Assembly (NCBI GenBank): GCA_026874595.1
Contig: CM049318.1
Coordinates: 32,557,956-32,621,955 of the forward strand
Direction of reading: 5' to 3'
Source: Sipunculus nudus
Taxonomy: Eukaryota; Annelida; Sipuncula; Golfingiida; Sipunculidae
Length of the DNA stretch: 64,000 nt
Both the position numbers and the translations under genes were made by a program. Every line of letters starts with the position of its first letter. The stretch's first letter is position 1. Shown piece after piece: positions 36,965 through 48,799 of this stretch. Below the pieces are notes generated by a model. The model ran no database searches, had not been told where the DNA came from, and saw only the letters and a program-made list of their open reading frames with translations.

Positions 36965-37453
36965 GTATAAATATTTATAATATTTCATTTTATATATATA
37001 TACATATAATATATAATGGTATATATATATATATATATATAGGTGTATATTTCCTGTAAATACAATAATATCAATAGGCTAAGTAGTTATAAATAATATG
37101 TTAATAATAATAATAAAATTTATATGTTAATTATAATTATACTCTTGATCTTTAAGTTCCACACAGGCCCATATACCACACTCAGGGGAATGTGATATCA
37201 ATCTCTTGAGCAAATCATCAGGCTAATTCGCTAGCTGGTTTCTGATTGGGTCTCCACAGCAATCAAAACAATCACAAACATCAAAGAGAATGCCTTGGGT
37301 TCTCCTAAACTATTAACAGAGACATGTTATTGCATAGTTAAAATAACTGTTTAATATATATTCTGTATTATATATCATAAAATAATATTATTGTAAAAGA
37401 ATGTTAATTGTACTAAGAATATCATATTAAAAATTCAACATAATATATATTTA

Positions 37454-37493
<40 letters not shown>

Positions 37494-37918
37494 TATAATT
37501 AATATATCATATTAATATATGATATAATGTATATTTATTTCCTGTAAAAACAATTACATCAGTGGGTTTAATAGGTATAATATAAATTTGAGTTATTAGG
37601 GAGTTATTTTGTGTTGTTATATATATTTATATATATTTCATATATTATATGTACAATATTATATAATATAATAATATATTATCCTAGACTATATAGTAAG
37701 ATATAGGCAGGCCTTATTTCTACCCCCCCCCCCCTTATGAAAAAGGCTGCTACAATCTTAAATTTTGGAAGTTAACTGTTGGTAAAGTGGCCAAAAATTG
37801 GTGTTCATTCTTTTCAGCTTTAAAGCAAGTCTAAATTGTTTTTTTTTTCCTCTCATACTTTTATAGGAGTATTAGAGAGACAGTTACATATGATAAGGTC
37901 CTAAAAACAAAGTTTTCA
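35797..37918. other. Interior of the 9.4 kb TIR element, left part
   Basis: AT-rich sequence with (TA)n tracts at about 36836-36850, 36925-36960, 37019-37040 and 37455-37490, and short C/G runs at 36546-36557 and 37725-37735. A 76-codon minus-strand frame at 36199-36429 is flanked by AG and GT dinucleotides, but its product is not recognised. Confidence 0.4.
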
Positions 37919-37955
37919 TTTTTAGCTCAGCTGACTGTAAGTCATCTGAGCTATA

Positions 37956-40203
37956 GACACATCCGATGTTTGCAAACAAAGCCCTCCAACTGGCGCATGC
38001 GCACTGGGCCGTAAGGCAAGAAGCACAGCCCAGCTTGACTGCCAGCCATATAATCAACACAGATAACCTATATAATAGCATCACTGTATCTTTGATCAGT
38101 ATCAAAATAAAAGAGACTCTGTCATGGCCCACAGTAAAATTAATTATCCCGATAAATTAGGCCACCACCCATTGAAATAAAAGGGACAAGCCTATTTCCT
38201 GCAACAGCTCATATTTGGTCAGTTTTATCAGAGATGACACTTGTGAAAATAAGTTCGTAGGACAGAAATGTTAAAATAGTTTAAACATCTAAAAAGACTT
38301 GTCTTCCATATAGCTTATACAACTTGAAAATATGTTTAATTTTAGTGAAAAAAAAATCCGTGATTTATAACAGTAGCCTATAACTTGCATGAAAATACAC
38401 TAAATGGTGCAGTCTCCCCTAAAAACTAATACTACCGAATATACAAGAATACTCAACTTTTAATTCAGTCTCCTCTCTTAAACACAATTTAATAGTGCCA
38501 CGTAGATTTAAATTTATATATGTATATTATAATCTTGCAAATTTGCAAAAATTTTGCTGCTCATCATAGACCTATACATGTGAATATGAGTGTCAGTATG
38601 GTGTTGCAACAAGTGATGTCTTATACTGTACAAAAAACTGCATGCAATCAAACTTGAACGACTTTATATAGGATATCATGTTTTTTTTGTGACCAACTGA
38701 CACTGAGGAAAACATATTGTCAACTTACAAAATCTGATCCCTTCTCTACTGCTTCATAATTTGTATGGCTTATAAAAAGTTAGTCTAAAATCCCCCCCCC
38801 CCCCCGTCCCCCGGACCAATAAATATTAGAAATATCATCAAATCCCTGCACATTAATCACTATTCACATCTTAATGCCAATACTTATTTCAACAAGGGCA
38901 ATAATAATGCACCTCCCACCAAAAACTTCCATATTTTATATAATTAATGACGCATTATTCAATTTAAATGAGTGATGTTTTCCAATACCTTGCCTGGGTT
39001 CTCACTAGTATATTAAAAAATTAATACCAGCTATATAGTGCTTCATATGAACCATGACTGAAATAATAATTACGAGAAGAGTAACTGTAAAACAATGTAA
39101 AGAATGGTTTCCTTTGATGTATAGTATTGTAATCAGTTAAATAATTATTTAGGTGTAGTAGTCGATAAATGCAATGTTATGTGTTCGTTTGAAAGAGAAA
39201 GCCATCGTGTTGTGTAAGTTTGTTAGTTACATTTTTTGTCTAATTTTGTGGCGAATGATTTGAATATAAATTAATTAAAATTAAAATTAAAATAAAGTAA
39301 AATTGATTATAACTATAGAAAAATTAACAATATATAAATTTTCTAGGGTTTGTCCTTTTGAGTGATTTTGATATTAATGATATTCATATTATTATTAAAG
39401 TTATTATTAAGATTTATTATTGATGATAATGATAATTATAATAAAAATAATAATCATAATAATAATTATACAAAGAAGAAACTATAAGATGAAAACATTC
39501 ATTGAATATTAAGTGAAGGAGGTATATCTGTTACGGATTATGAGTCTCAAATTAACTAAGGAAAATGAGTAATTAATTATGTCATCAGATAAAGCTTCCA
39601 TGGACATTCTCAACTTAGATCAGCTGATAGACAGGTCTAAAGATAAATTTATTCTTATATAAAGATTTCATACTTATAAAAAGTAACTCTGAAATGTGAT
39701 TTGTTATGGGAAATGATCCACCAAAGTTAAGGCTGTACTCCCTTTTCGGTACAAACGTTTACTCCCGTCAACAGGGAGGTATAGGTCTGAACAAGGAATT
39801 AAGTCTGACATTTTTACTGCTGATTAAGTGAATAAAATTGTCCATGTATGTCACATGAATGAAACTGCACTTGTGGTAGGAAAGCATATTACAAATATAT
39901 ACTTATAGAATGAAGCGTGAAAACCTCTGACCTCTTGATTAGCCATGACTAAATGCAAATTTAAATGTTCTAGGGAAGGCCTCCTGGAGTTAAAATGACT
40001 TTTTTTGTAGAGACACTAGAATGACATGGTTTATGGTGTTTGATATGCAAAATGACACTAAACAGGGAGAAAAATGAAGCGTAACTCAGACTGGTATTGT
40101 AGTGTAAATAGCTTGTCCAGTGCCTGCCGCAGACCATGTTTTGCCTTACAGAGCACCACGTGGTCAGTGACCTAGTTTCTGTGACGTCACGATCGGATGT
40201 GTC
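37956..40203. mobile_element. 2.25 kb TIR element inserted at TATA
   Basis: Ends are perfect inverted repeats. TATAGACACATCCGAT (37952-37967) is mirrored by ATCGGATGTGTCTATA (40192-40207). The element proper would be GACACATCCGAT...ATCGGATGTGTC with TATA duplicated on both sides. The empty site exists at 25298-25306, where the same family reads CCCTATAGCTCAG without interruption. Contents are AT-rich, with a C run at 38792-38805; no transposase was recognised. Confidence 0.7.
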
Positions 40204-40879
40204 TATAGTTGTGGTCCACTGTCCGTTGTCTGTTTGTTAGACTGACACGTTTTGAAACCCTTAGACCTATGAATAAAAAAAATTGGCATACTGTTAGACA
40301 TCCCCAAGATCTCCTACCAAGCCTTTAACTGGGTCACTGCGACTTCGTACCTTAGAAAGATTAAGGAAAAACCTAAATTTTCCATTAAAAACCTATTATC
40401 ACAGTTCAGGACTGCCTAATATCAAAACCACGCTTCCAATTTTCTTCATATTTACCATAAATATTTCCATATATGGTTTCCATGTACATGCCAGATATTA
40501 AGTCAGTATTACTTAGTTTGTAAAAGTTATGAGGCCAAAGATGCACTTTATAAAAAATCAGGAAAAATATATACTCACTTAACATGATAAGTGTTGGAGC
40601 TAAAGTAGCACAAGAATGGTTTGGAACACCTGATCCATATCAGTAGATTTATAGCATCTGTTCTCATCAGTAAGCCCTGGTTCTGTGTCTGTTTGCTCAG
40701 ACTATAGTGCTGTCAGCCCTTAGCTCACAATACTATGTGTAGTCCAGGTAGTTCAAGTTGACTGGCATCTGCTCCCCTGATGGGTTGTTTCAGTAATTTA
40801 CCATATCAGTGATTTCATCTTGAACATTTTGAATGTTTCTGTGGTGTCAAAATTGGTGAAAATCACTAGAAATTTGTTG

Positions 40880-41660
40880 CATATTTTTAGGTCAAGGTCA
40901 CAGGACCCACTTCTTTGAAAAGCTTGTGGATGCATTTTAAGCCAAACTTTTCATCCCAAACCTGTGACCTTTCACATGTGGCTCACCTACTAAATGGGTG
41001 AAGAATCCTATTTTGAGGGAACAAGATGAAAGGTCAAGATCACAGTATTTACTATCACATACCACAAGACGGTGATATCTACTTCTTTAAAAAACTTGTA
41101 GACATATTTCAAGCTAGACTTTTCATTCCAAACCTTTCACCATTGACAAATTGCTTCTCTGCCAACAGGGGGGGTGAGACCTGTTGATTTTTAGGTCAAA
41201 GGTCAAGTTCACCGCACCCACTTCTTGCGTGGAATCATTTTAAGGCAAACATTTAAACCTATGCCTCCCATCTGTCTTATATGGCTTACCTACCAACAGA
41301 GGAAGAACCCTGTTGATGTTAAGTTCTAAAGGTCAGAAGTCAAGATCACAATACTAAATTGTTCCAAATGCTTGTGAAACTATTTCAGGCTAAACTATTC
41401 ATCCCCAAACCTTCAGTCTTTCACATATGCCTCATCTATGCATCACTCAATTTGATTCAAACTTCTTATTTATGGGTCTTTTTGCTTGAAAGTTGAAGAA
41501 ATAACATTGATTTTGGGGTCAGCTGGACAAGAGGTTAAAGGTTGCAGGTCAAAATTATTCACACATTGGTTGCCAAGTGATTACTCCAGTTTTAAGTTGT
41601 TAGGAGTATCCCATCGCTTAAGAAAATAATCCAATTGATATGTGGGCAAGGTCATAGGTC
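40880..41660. repeat. Degenerate tandem repeat, about 150 bp x 4-5
   Basis: Units share AGGTCAAGGTCACAG, ACCCACTTCTT, AACTTTTCATCCCAAACCT and a CACATGTGGCTCACCTACTA block (near 40890, 41035, 41190, 41330 and 41510). It is the core of the minus-strand hairpin-ended element. Confidence 0.6.
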
Positions 41661-41836
41661 AGGGATGTTCACAATAAAAACTTACTTTGTAGACCATCTC
41701 TATTTGTCTTGTATATATATCCATTGCACTTCAGCTGGCACATCATTCTGTGTGGCCCTAATTGTGAGCGAAACTTGCGATATATGAATCCCTTTTGTAT
41801 CAGCCCATTGAATGATAAGTACATAATTAGTATATA

Positions 41837-41837
<1 letters not shown>

Positions 41838-41906
<69 letters not shown>
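41838..41906. repeat. (TA)n microsatellite
   Basis: Nearly pure TA dinucleotides, with one break near 41867. Confidence 0.9.
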
Positions 41907-41908
<2 letters not shown>

Positions 41909-42370
41909 AAGAACTGTTAAAGTGTATGCACTAGGATGTTTATTAATGTAATCTGGCAAAGGATTGAGTCAAAGATTTCTTAAAAAAGTATGATCATCAT
42001 TTTTGAAATTTCAGTACAGTTTGTTTGTATTGAAAAAACATTCATACAGAAGCACCCATTTCTCAATAATTCTTACATGGATTTTCCTGATCTATGCAAT
42101 ATATGTTGTTCTTATATTTGGACTGTGTGGTGTTCCTTTTGAGACTGACAGGTATCAAGCAAGCTGTGGGATTAGTTCCTGATAGCTCAACAACCATACA
42201 TTTTGCCTCAGACCATCAAGTCACTGTGTGATATATATTTTTGTCATCGTAGAAAGTTTCAACAAAACTGGCAAATTAGTTCTTCAATTTGACTGGAAGT
42301 TGTTAATGTCAGCCCATGATATCACTGATCATGCTTGGCAGCTGAGCGTCATGACCCCTCGGTCACTAGT

Positions 42371-45005
42371 TTGAAAATAACAATTATCCAAAGCTCAGTG
42401 AAAAACTTTCAAGTATGTCACAGTCATCATGTTTATTGATCTGAAATACAAAATTTAAGGAAATGACACTAGTTAAATAATATTATACCATGCTAACATA
42501 TCATTCCTCTCTTTGAAAAATAAATATAACTTTCTCTTTTTAATTAGACCAATGTATTAACTAAACACTGCATAAAATTGCAAACTTGAGATCAGTTATT
42601 TTTTTTTCAGGAAATGTCAAAGATGCTAATATGTGGTGTTGTCTTTGGATGTCACGTTGCCCGTCTTGCCTGGGTGCACACTACATCAGACCATGAGACA
42701 CCTGAATAATGCTGTGAACTGACCAACGCATTGATTGTTGTTCCAACCACCTATAATTGTGTATATTTGTAATGGTACACTGTCTTATGTGTAAATTAGC
42801 ATTTTACCAAGGCCATTTACTCTTAGCTTATTAAATAGTAACAATGTGGTCTGTATTTTTATGGAATATCCTATTTGGTTTTAATGAGATCAGTTATTTT
42901 TTAATGGAGATATGATAGGAGAAAAAGTATTTTGTTAAATTCTCTTAAAATGTTAAATTGAATTAAAACAAGGTTTAGTACAACTAATATACATGACTAT
43001 GTAAGAGATAAGGAAAATATCTGATCTGATAAATATAGGGCCAATACAAAATCATATTGACATTGCCAATATTCATATACACATTTATGTAAATAATATC
43101 TAAATTATATACATGGGATATTATTTTCCATATTATTGGGATATGTTAATCAGTATAGCCATTGTATATTATTACAAATTTATATAATCTAGATATGATG
43201 TATAAATTCACTCATTACCTTTTCACACTGGAGAAAATTTAGAATAATCCAAAATACGGAGATAACTTATAAAATATATTTCTACCTTATATCATGCAGT
43301 TTGTTTTTAAATAGCAAGTTATATACATTTGTATGCATCAAGGAAGATCCTAGACCAATCTTACTGATGCCGGAGGTTACAAACATAATTAACATATTAT
43401 GCAATCTTGGTGTTTATCTTTTTAATAACTTTGTTAATATTTTCTATAAGTGTGACTTGATTAGTATATAAAAAATGTCCATAAAGTAAACTTTAATTAT
43501 ATGTAATTATATCTTGTAAAATATATCAGGAGACCTGCATGTTATAGTGTTAAGTTCAAGATCTTGGTCCATTTATAAGGGGGGGGCAGGTGTAAAAAAT
43601 TCCAATTGGTGCATTTATATATTTAATATTATTTATATATGTACCTGCAAGTGACTGTTTTGAAAATTAAAAACAATAAAATCACTATATATCCTTCTCT
43701 GTTTTCTTTTGTTATTGTTTAAATTTGTGAGGGCATGTCAACCAAAGATTGAAAGACAAGTTACTCAGTTATGGAGTTTACAATTTTATACAGTAATCAA
43801 TATCACATTAAATAGGGTAACGACAAGTTGTGATGGACATGTCCACAACCTGATCAAGTGGGGATGCAGACCAGTTTGTGATGCAGGGATTTGTTTCTTT
43901 CAGCTTACCTGTACACCAGAATTTCTCTTATTCTGACAGTTCACACCATTGACAGTTCACACCATCAGGCGCCATGTTCGAGAAACATCGACATTGGTTC
44001 CCCATTATTGCATTAACAATATGCCAACCAGTTGTACAATATACAATATTTTCATTGGAAGCAATCTTTTTTTTATGGGCTTCAGACAAAATTTCGTGGC
44101 TTTGACCCCCCTTTTCAGGACCTTGGGATTTTTTTTTTAGGTTTATCATTAGTCCTTCTGCGTTGGACCCCCCCCCTTTTTTTTCCTTAATCCTGGATTC
44201 TCACCTGATTTATGATCTATGATGCCAACCTGTATAGTCGAGTTGTATTTTTTGGGAGTGGCATGCAAATTTACACCCTTTAATAAGTATTTTTTGCCAT
44301 TTTCTCCACCCACTAAAGAAGCCTTGTCCATTTTAGTTTTTGTGTTTTTTTGTTTTTGTTTTTTTTTGGGGGGGTGGGGGGGGGAGGCTTAATTCATCCT
44401 TTTGTATCTTGAACCTTCAGATATACAAACTGCATATATACACACAACAATGAACTGATGTCTAATTACTGCACGATTGCAACTTTCCAGTTTTAAAAAT
44501 AACATGATTTTAATAACATGTACATGATTTTAACATGGAAATGTCTGTTGTCCAGTCAGAGCTACGAGGAGGCAGTTGACATTCCCCCCCCCCCCCCCCC
44601 AACATCCCAAATTCCCAATTTCATCAAAAGTTAAAATGGTTTTATATACATGCATCAGATTACTTATTAATCTCTAAATATTAAAGCTTCACAATTATTT
44701 TTTTACAGGTTCTTATGTGCAAAACCGTATAAGCGGTTGAAGTGCTTGACATTTGTACCAACCCGAAACATACCCGCACACCGCCCAAGTTTCTCGAGAG
44801 AAACGTCGCACATAAGATTCAAAAGTTTAAAATACAAAAGTTCTGATTTCTTAAATCCTATTATTTTTCAACTTCGAAAAAATATGACCTTACTTTTGAT
44901 TTCATTTAGCGGTAAAGCGATGTGTTAATCGGTAACACCCTTCACTCAAAATCAGTTCGATGTAAACAGTACACTGTCACGTGGCTGAAGCGGGGCCCAA
45001 AGACT
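42371..45005. other. Interior of the 9.4 kb TIR element, right part
   Basis: No gene recognised. Contains homopolymer runs (about 44168-44185, 44365-44390, 44584-44600). About 44130-44220 matches, in inverse orientation, 46830-46900 (GGATTTAGGAAAAAGAGGGG-like). Confidence 0.4.
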
Positions 45006-45539
45006 CGGTTGCACTCGACTTGTAAGGTCCCAATATGGCGGCCGCCGAGCTTCGCCGAGCGCCGCTCATTGGTCGGTCTACTCTGTATGTCTATGGTTCT
45101 AACATTAAAGTTTTTTCTTTAGTCATAGACTGAAATAACACTTTTCGACCATGCTTAAAGAACCGATTTATTTATATCACTCATATTATCGCCTTGGGCA
45201 GAGTCTGTAAACTTTCTGTAATATTTATGTTATGATTTTATATAATTCCTTAATTCATTTTAGTCAAGCTCGATCTGCTCACTGACCTAAGAAAGCTGAA
45301 TAACAAGTACAAATTTAAGTATTAGTAGTTCTCGTTTCTAAGTCCGGCTTTGGGTTCTTAATCCGTCCCTGATAAAGTATATCATGTCTTTATAATTGTT
45401 TTGGTGGAGATAATTGAATCTATTTTATTCTGTATTGCCGGGTAACTAATTCTTAATCGAAATATGCACACCCGCGTTTCGGTTTGGGACTATATGACAT
45501 GGCCGTAGCACTTGCTTCCTATCATCTCATTTTGTGTCT

Positions 45540-45800
45540 TCGTGGCTGCCGCACCTAAGAGCCCTGGGTGTGTAATCAACCCCATGATTGGGTCATATTA
45601 CCAAAGAACCCCCGAAATGCGCACTCGTTAGTGAATGAAACATGGCGGCGGGGCACAGTCTTACCACTTAGCCTGCAGAGCTCTCACCCTGGGTGTTGGC
45701 CGACCATGAAAAACCTCACCGCTTCCCGGCTGAGATTTGAACTGACGACCTCCCGGCTTTGATCTCTGTGCTCTACTACTAGACCAAATAAGTCGGTCCA
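45540..45800 (-). mobile_element. tRNA-derived SINE
   Basis: On the minus strand the head (about 45800-45720) reads TGGTCTAGTAGTAGAGCA as an A box and GTTCAAATCTC as a B box. It is followed by a ~180-bp body. It sits just beyond the right end of the 9.4 kb TIR element. Confidence 0.65.
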
Positions 45801-45889
45801 GTACATCATATCATTTATCTTTAAAAAAAAACACGTACCTGAAAAATGTGTTGCACCATCAAACTCAGTTCTTTGCGGGTAGAAGCTGG

Positions 45890-46330
45890 GCACTAGAAGA
45901 TGTTCCCTAAATTGTAATATATATATAATATATATAATAATGCCCACATATTTATTGTTAAAATGCTGATTCAATGTCCAATGTTTGTATCTGTTGCAGA
46001 TACGTTTATACACTTTTAAAAAGATACCGACTCTCACGTCTTTAAATATTGATCATACATTGATTTTCAACTGTTGGTTTTAATTGTAAGGGTTAATTCA
46101 ATTTAGCAAAAATTGAATGGCTAATGCCATGCCACGTCTAGAGTAACTCCATATTGAGCACAAACCTTGAAAGAATGATGTTTTAATTGACACACATATT
46201 GAAATGGTTACAGTCAAAACGAGGCCAGTTAAATTGGTATCTTCTTTGTAAAACTAACAGCTATTGTTGTCTCCTGTCTATGCATCGTATCAACTTAACT
46301 TTAGTAATACCACATGCATAACAAGGTAAA
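45890..46330. repeat. Duplicated lectin 5' flank (partner of 54340-54720)
   Basis: Shares ordered blocks with 54340-54720: AAATTGTAAT..ATGCCCA, ATTTATTGTT, AATGGCTAAT, TGCCACGT, AACCTTGAAAG / AACCCTGTCAG, and CACA..TGAAATGGT. A (TA)n expansion interrupts this copy at 45920-45945. This is evidence that lectin copy 1 and its upstream region were duplicated together. Confidence 0.6.
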
Positions 46331-48208
46331 ATGATTAAAATAGAGCCAGTCAATATTGGTCAATCATCCATCGCGCGTTCACTTGGCGATCAAAGAAAAA
46401 GGAAATCAAGTGCTTTGTTGCAAAAGATTGCCATTTAGGAGATGTTTGCATGTTCTAAAGTGTTTGGGGACACAAAAGGCCTTGATAAACAAAAAAAATA
46501 ATTAACATCTTCGAATCTCCGAGCACGGACGCACATATAACCATGCATATTATATGACTACCGAGTCGTAAATATATAACGCTATAAGCGATGGTAAAGT
46601 CGTGAACGCATTATTGCCATCATGTAGCGATCATATATTCATGTCTGAAATTCAGTCAGGGCACACTACAGGAAAGTATCAGCAATTGTGTTCACAGTAA
46701 ACAATAGAAGTCCTGCCAGACGTGCCTTCTCAAATAAACGATGCAAAAAAATACACAAGAAAAAAAACATATGTACAAAGATTCTACCGGCAAATGTAAG
46801 TATAGATAGGCCAAGTTTAACTATGCATAAATCAGGGACTAAACCCGGATTTAGGAAAAAGAGGGGCCCAACCCAGGAGGGCCTATGACAACACCTGGAG
46901 GAAGGTCCCCAGGTCCCTGAAAAATATCCAGGCCGTAAAAATTGGTCTGAAGTCCTTAAAAAAGTCCTTAGAAAAGGGGATCCAGACCCCCAGGACCCCA
47001 TCTTGATCCGCTTCTGCAAGGCATTTAAAGGCACACACACAAACTGTTTGCCCAATTTGTAATTATGGGTTTTAATGCAAAACCTTGATTATAATTGCGG
47101 ATGGCCTATACACCGGAATCTTTATAGATACAAGTGATTCTAACCCGCATGATGTTTAAGGCTTTTTAATAAATTCCGAACAATATCTTCGTAAAGACAA
47201 GTAATGAGACCATCTCGGCTAATTATCTGTACAGCATATAAAATACCACCACGACAAGCTGGTCGTTCTTACTTAATGCTTTCCACGGGAACATGCATCG
47301 ATCCCCTATAGATAAGACGTACACACAATGTAATGTGATTTTACCTTGGTAATATTTAATAAAGAAACATTGGGTTTTGTTACATTATTCAGGCGTTTAA
47401 CTTGCTCTGCAAAATATACTAACAACACTGTATAGCTAATAGAAAGTGGTGTGAGTGAACATAAAATATTATTGCCTTCTCCAGCAGGGCATGCGTTAAA
47501 TCCCGTTTGTGTTTGTGCGTGTGATTGTTCCCTACATAACTTACGCTATTATGATCAGAATCTCAGGGCATTTCCGGGAATGTGCCAATGAAGATTTGAT
47601 GTAAGTGTTAACGGACAGATTATCCATTTCAGAAACATCATCAAGGAATATTCACAAATGAACAGTCACTTATGCATGAATAAACCTGGGAAAATGTGCC
47701 ACATGAGTGAATGCAAACACGGTTTTGGGAGCATTCCACATATATAGAGAACCTCTCCCATAGGAGAAAAATAATAACTCTTTAATTTTTTCAGAAAATA
47801 TCTTTTACCGAACTTAATATTTTATTTACTACAAACAAGTCTGTATTATATGGAAAAATTGACGCCATTAAATGTACTACAGTTTATAAACGCATGGGAT
47901 ATTTTCAGTGGAACTAACTAGTTATACTTCAATGAATTATAACAATTATTAAAATTCCTATTGCACTAGTTTCATGAATGAGCCAGCATTTCTTTTCAAT
48001 AAAAAAGAGAAACATATAAGAGACCCATATTTAAAGTTTTTTTTCACTTTCATCATTTAAGATATAAGAAATACGACTCTGAAGATATAACAATGACTCC
48101 AAACATCGTTTGTTGTCATCATATGTCGCTAGGAATATCAAACAGTCTATTTATATCAAGTTAAGTATACCAGAGTTACACACACACACACCCTCTCTCT
48201 TTCTCTCA

Positions 48209-48263
<55 letters not shown>

Positions 48264-48799
48264 CCATGCTGGTTGATAGTATATAGATGGAAATGGTATA
48301 CACAGAAATGTCGGATCACTGCCGTAGGGAATAGAACCCATGATATTCCGATATCCGATGCGGCTGCCTCAACCACTTGGCTACGGCAGATCCAAAGCAC
48401 CTCTGTGTCTTTGCACACTTTTATAGGAACAAGCGAATATAATGAGTTCACGTTTTCACCTTATTTATTTTTTAACTTATTACTGATTGCCTTCAAATAA
48501 TAAACAGAATACAGTAAAACCACTAAATAACAACAACCCAACTGACCTTGATAAAATGGTCGCATTTAATGGTGGTCGTCTCAACTAGGTCTGACATAAA
48601 GGGCAAAAAGAAAAAGGGAGCGTTAAAAAGTTGTCATTATTTTGAGAAGGTCTCAATAACGAGACGGTCACTAGCCATGGTTTTACTGTATTTTGTTAAA
48701 ACTATTGTTATATCAAACATTGCACTTCACAAACAATGGGAAATATTGTTGTAGTTTCTGTACCCAGTTAATTGAAGAACAAAGGTAAATTTGGTTACT
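46331..48799. other. Intergenic sequence between the lectin copies
   Basis: No gene seen. 46830-46900 is a dispersed repeat shared with 44130-44220, 48180-48260 is a microsatellite, and 48320-48387 is tRNA-like (separate entry). The 129-codon minus frame at 46666-47055 overlaps the dispersed repeat and looks non-coding. Confidence 0.45.
48180..48387 (-). mobile_element. SINE with a tRNA-like head and microsatellite tail
   Basis: On the minus strand 48387-48320 has a perfect 7-bp acceptor stem (GCCGTAG / CTACGGC), a D-arm-like GCCAAGTGGTTGAGGC, a GATAT/ATATC variable-arm-like hairpin and a T-arm-like GGGTTCTATTCCC. The total is 68 nt and the anticodon arm does not fold, so it is not a functional tRNA. 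It is followed by ~60 bp and a (TA)n, GAGA and GT tail at 48180-48260. Confidence 0.55.

Larger units (their letters stand above)
37919..42370 (-). mobile_element. Hairpin-ended element nested in the 9.4 kb TIR element
   Basis: Minus-strand copy of the family seen at 1-2885 and 14425-18833. Its 3' hairpin is at 37924-37952 (arms AGCTCAGCTGACT and AGTCATCTGAGCT as read on plus) and its 5' terminus CAGCTGAGCGTCATGACCCC is at 42339-42358. The interior carries the GACTGCCTAATATCAAAACC block near 40410 and about four units of a ~150-bp repeat (GGTCAAGGTCACAGG, CATCCCAAACC) at 40880-41660. The 37956-40203 element interrupts it next to the hairpin. Confidence 0.6.
35689..45096. mobile_element. 9.4 kb element with terminal inverted repeats and TTCTAA target duplication
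   Basis: The left end starts CCATAGACAATATAGAGTAG and the right end, inverted, starts CCATAGACATACAGAGTAG. Both continue with ACCGACCAATGAGCG, then AAGCTCGG, then CCGCCATATTGGGACC, before diverging after about 90 bp. TTCTAA lies immediately outside both ends (35683-35688 and 45097-45102). There is no transposase ORF, so it is non-autonomous or eroded. Inside are AT microsatellites, a degenerate 150-bp repeat (40880-41660) and a nested element (37919-42390) holding another (37956-40203). The alternative, two separate MITEs in opposite orientation, is less likely because the flanking 6-mer is shared and neither end has its own partner nearby. Confidence 0.65.

Noticed and set aside
46666-47055. 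129-codon minus-strand frame
   Set aside because: It overlaps a dispersed repeat shared with 44130-44220 and has no recognisable domain; part of its length comes from purine-rich runs.
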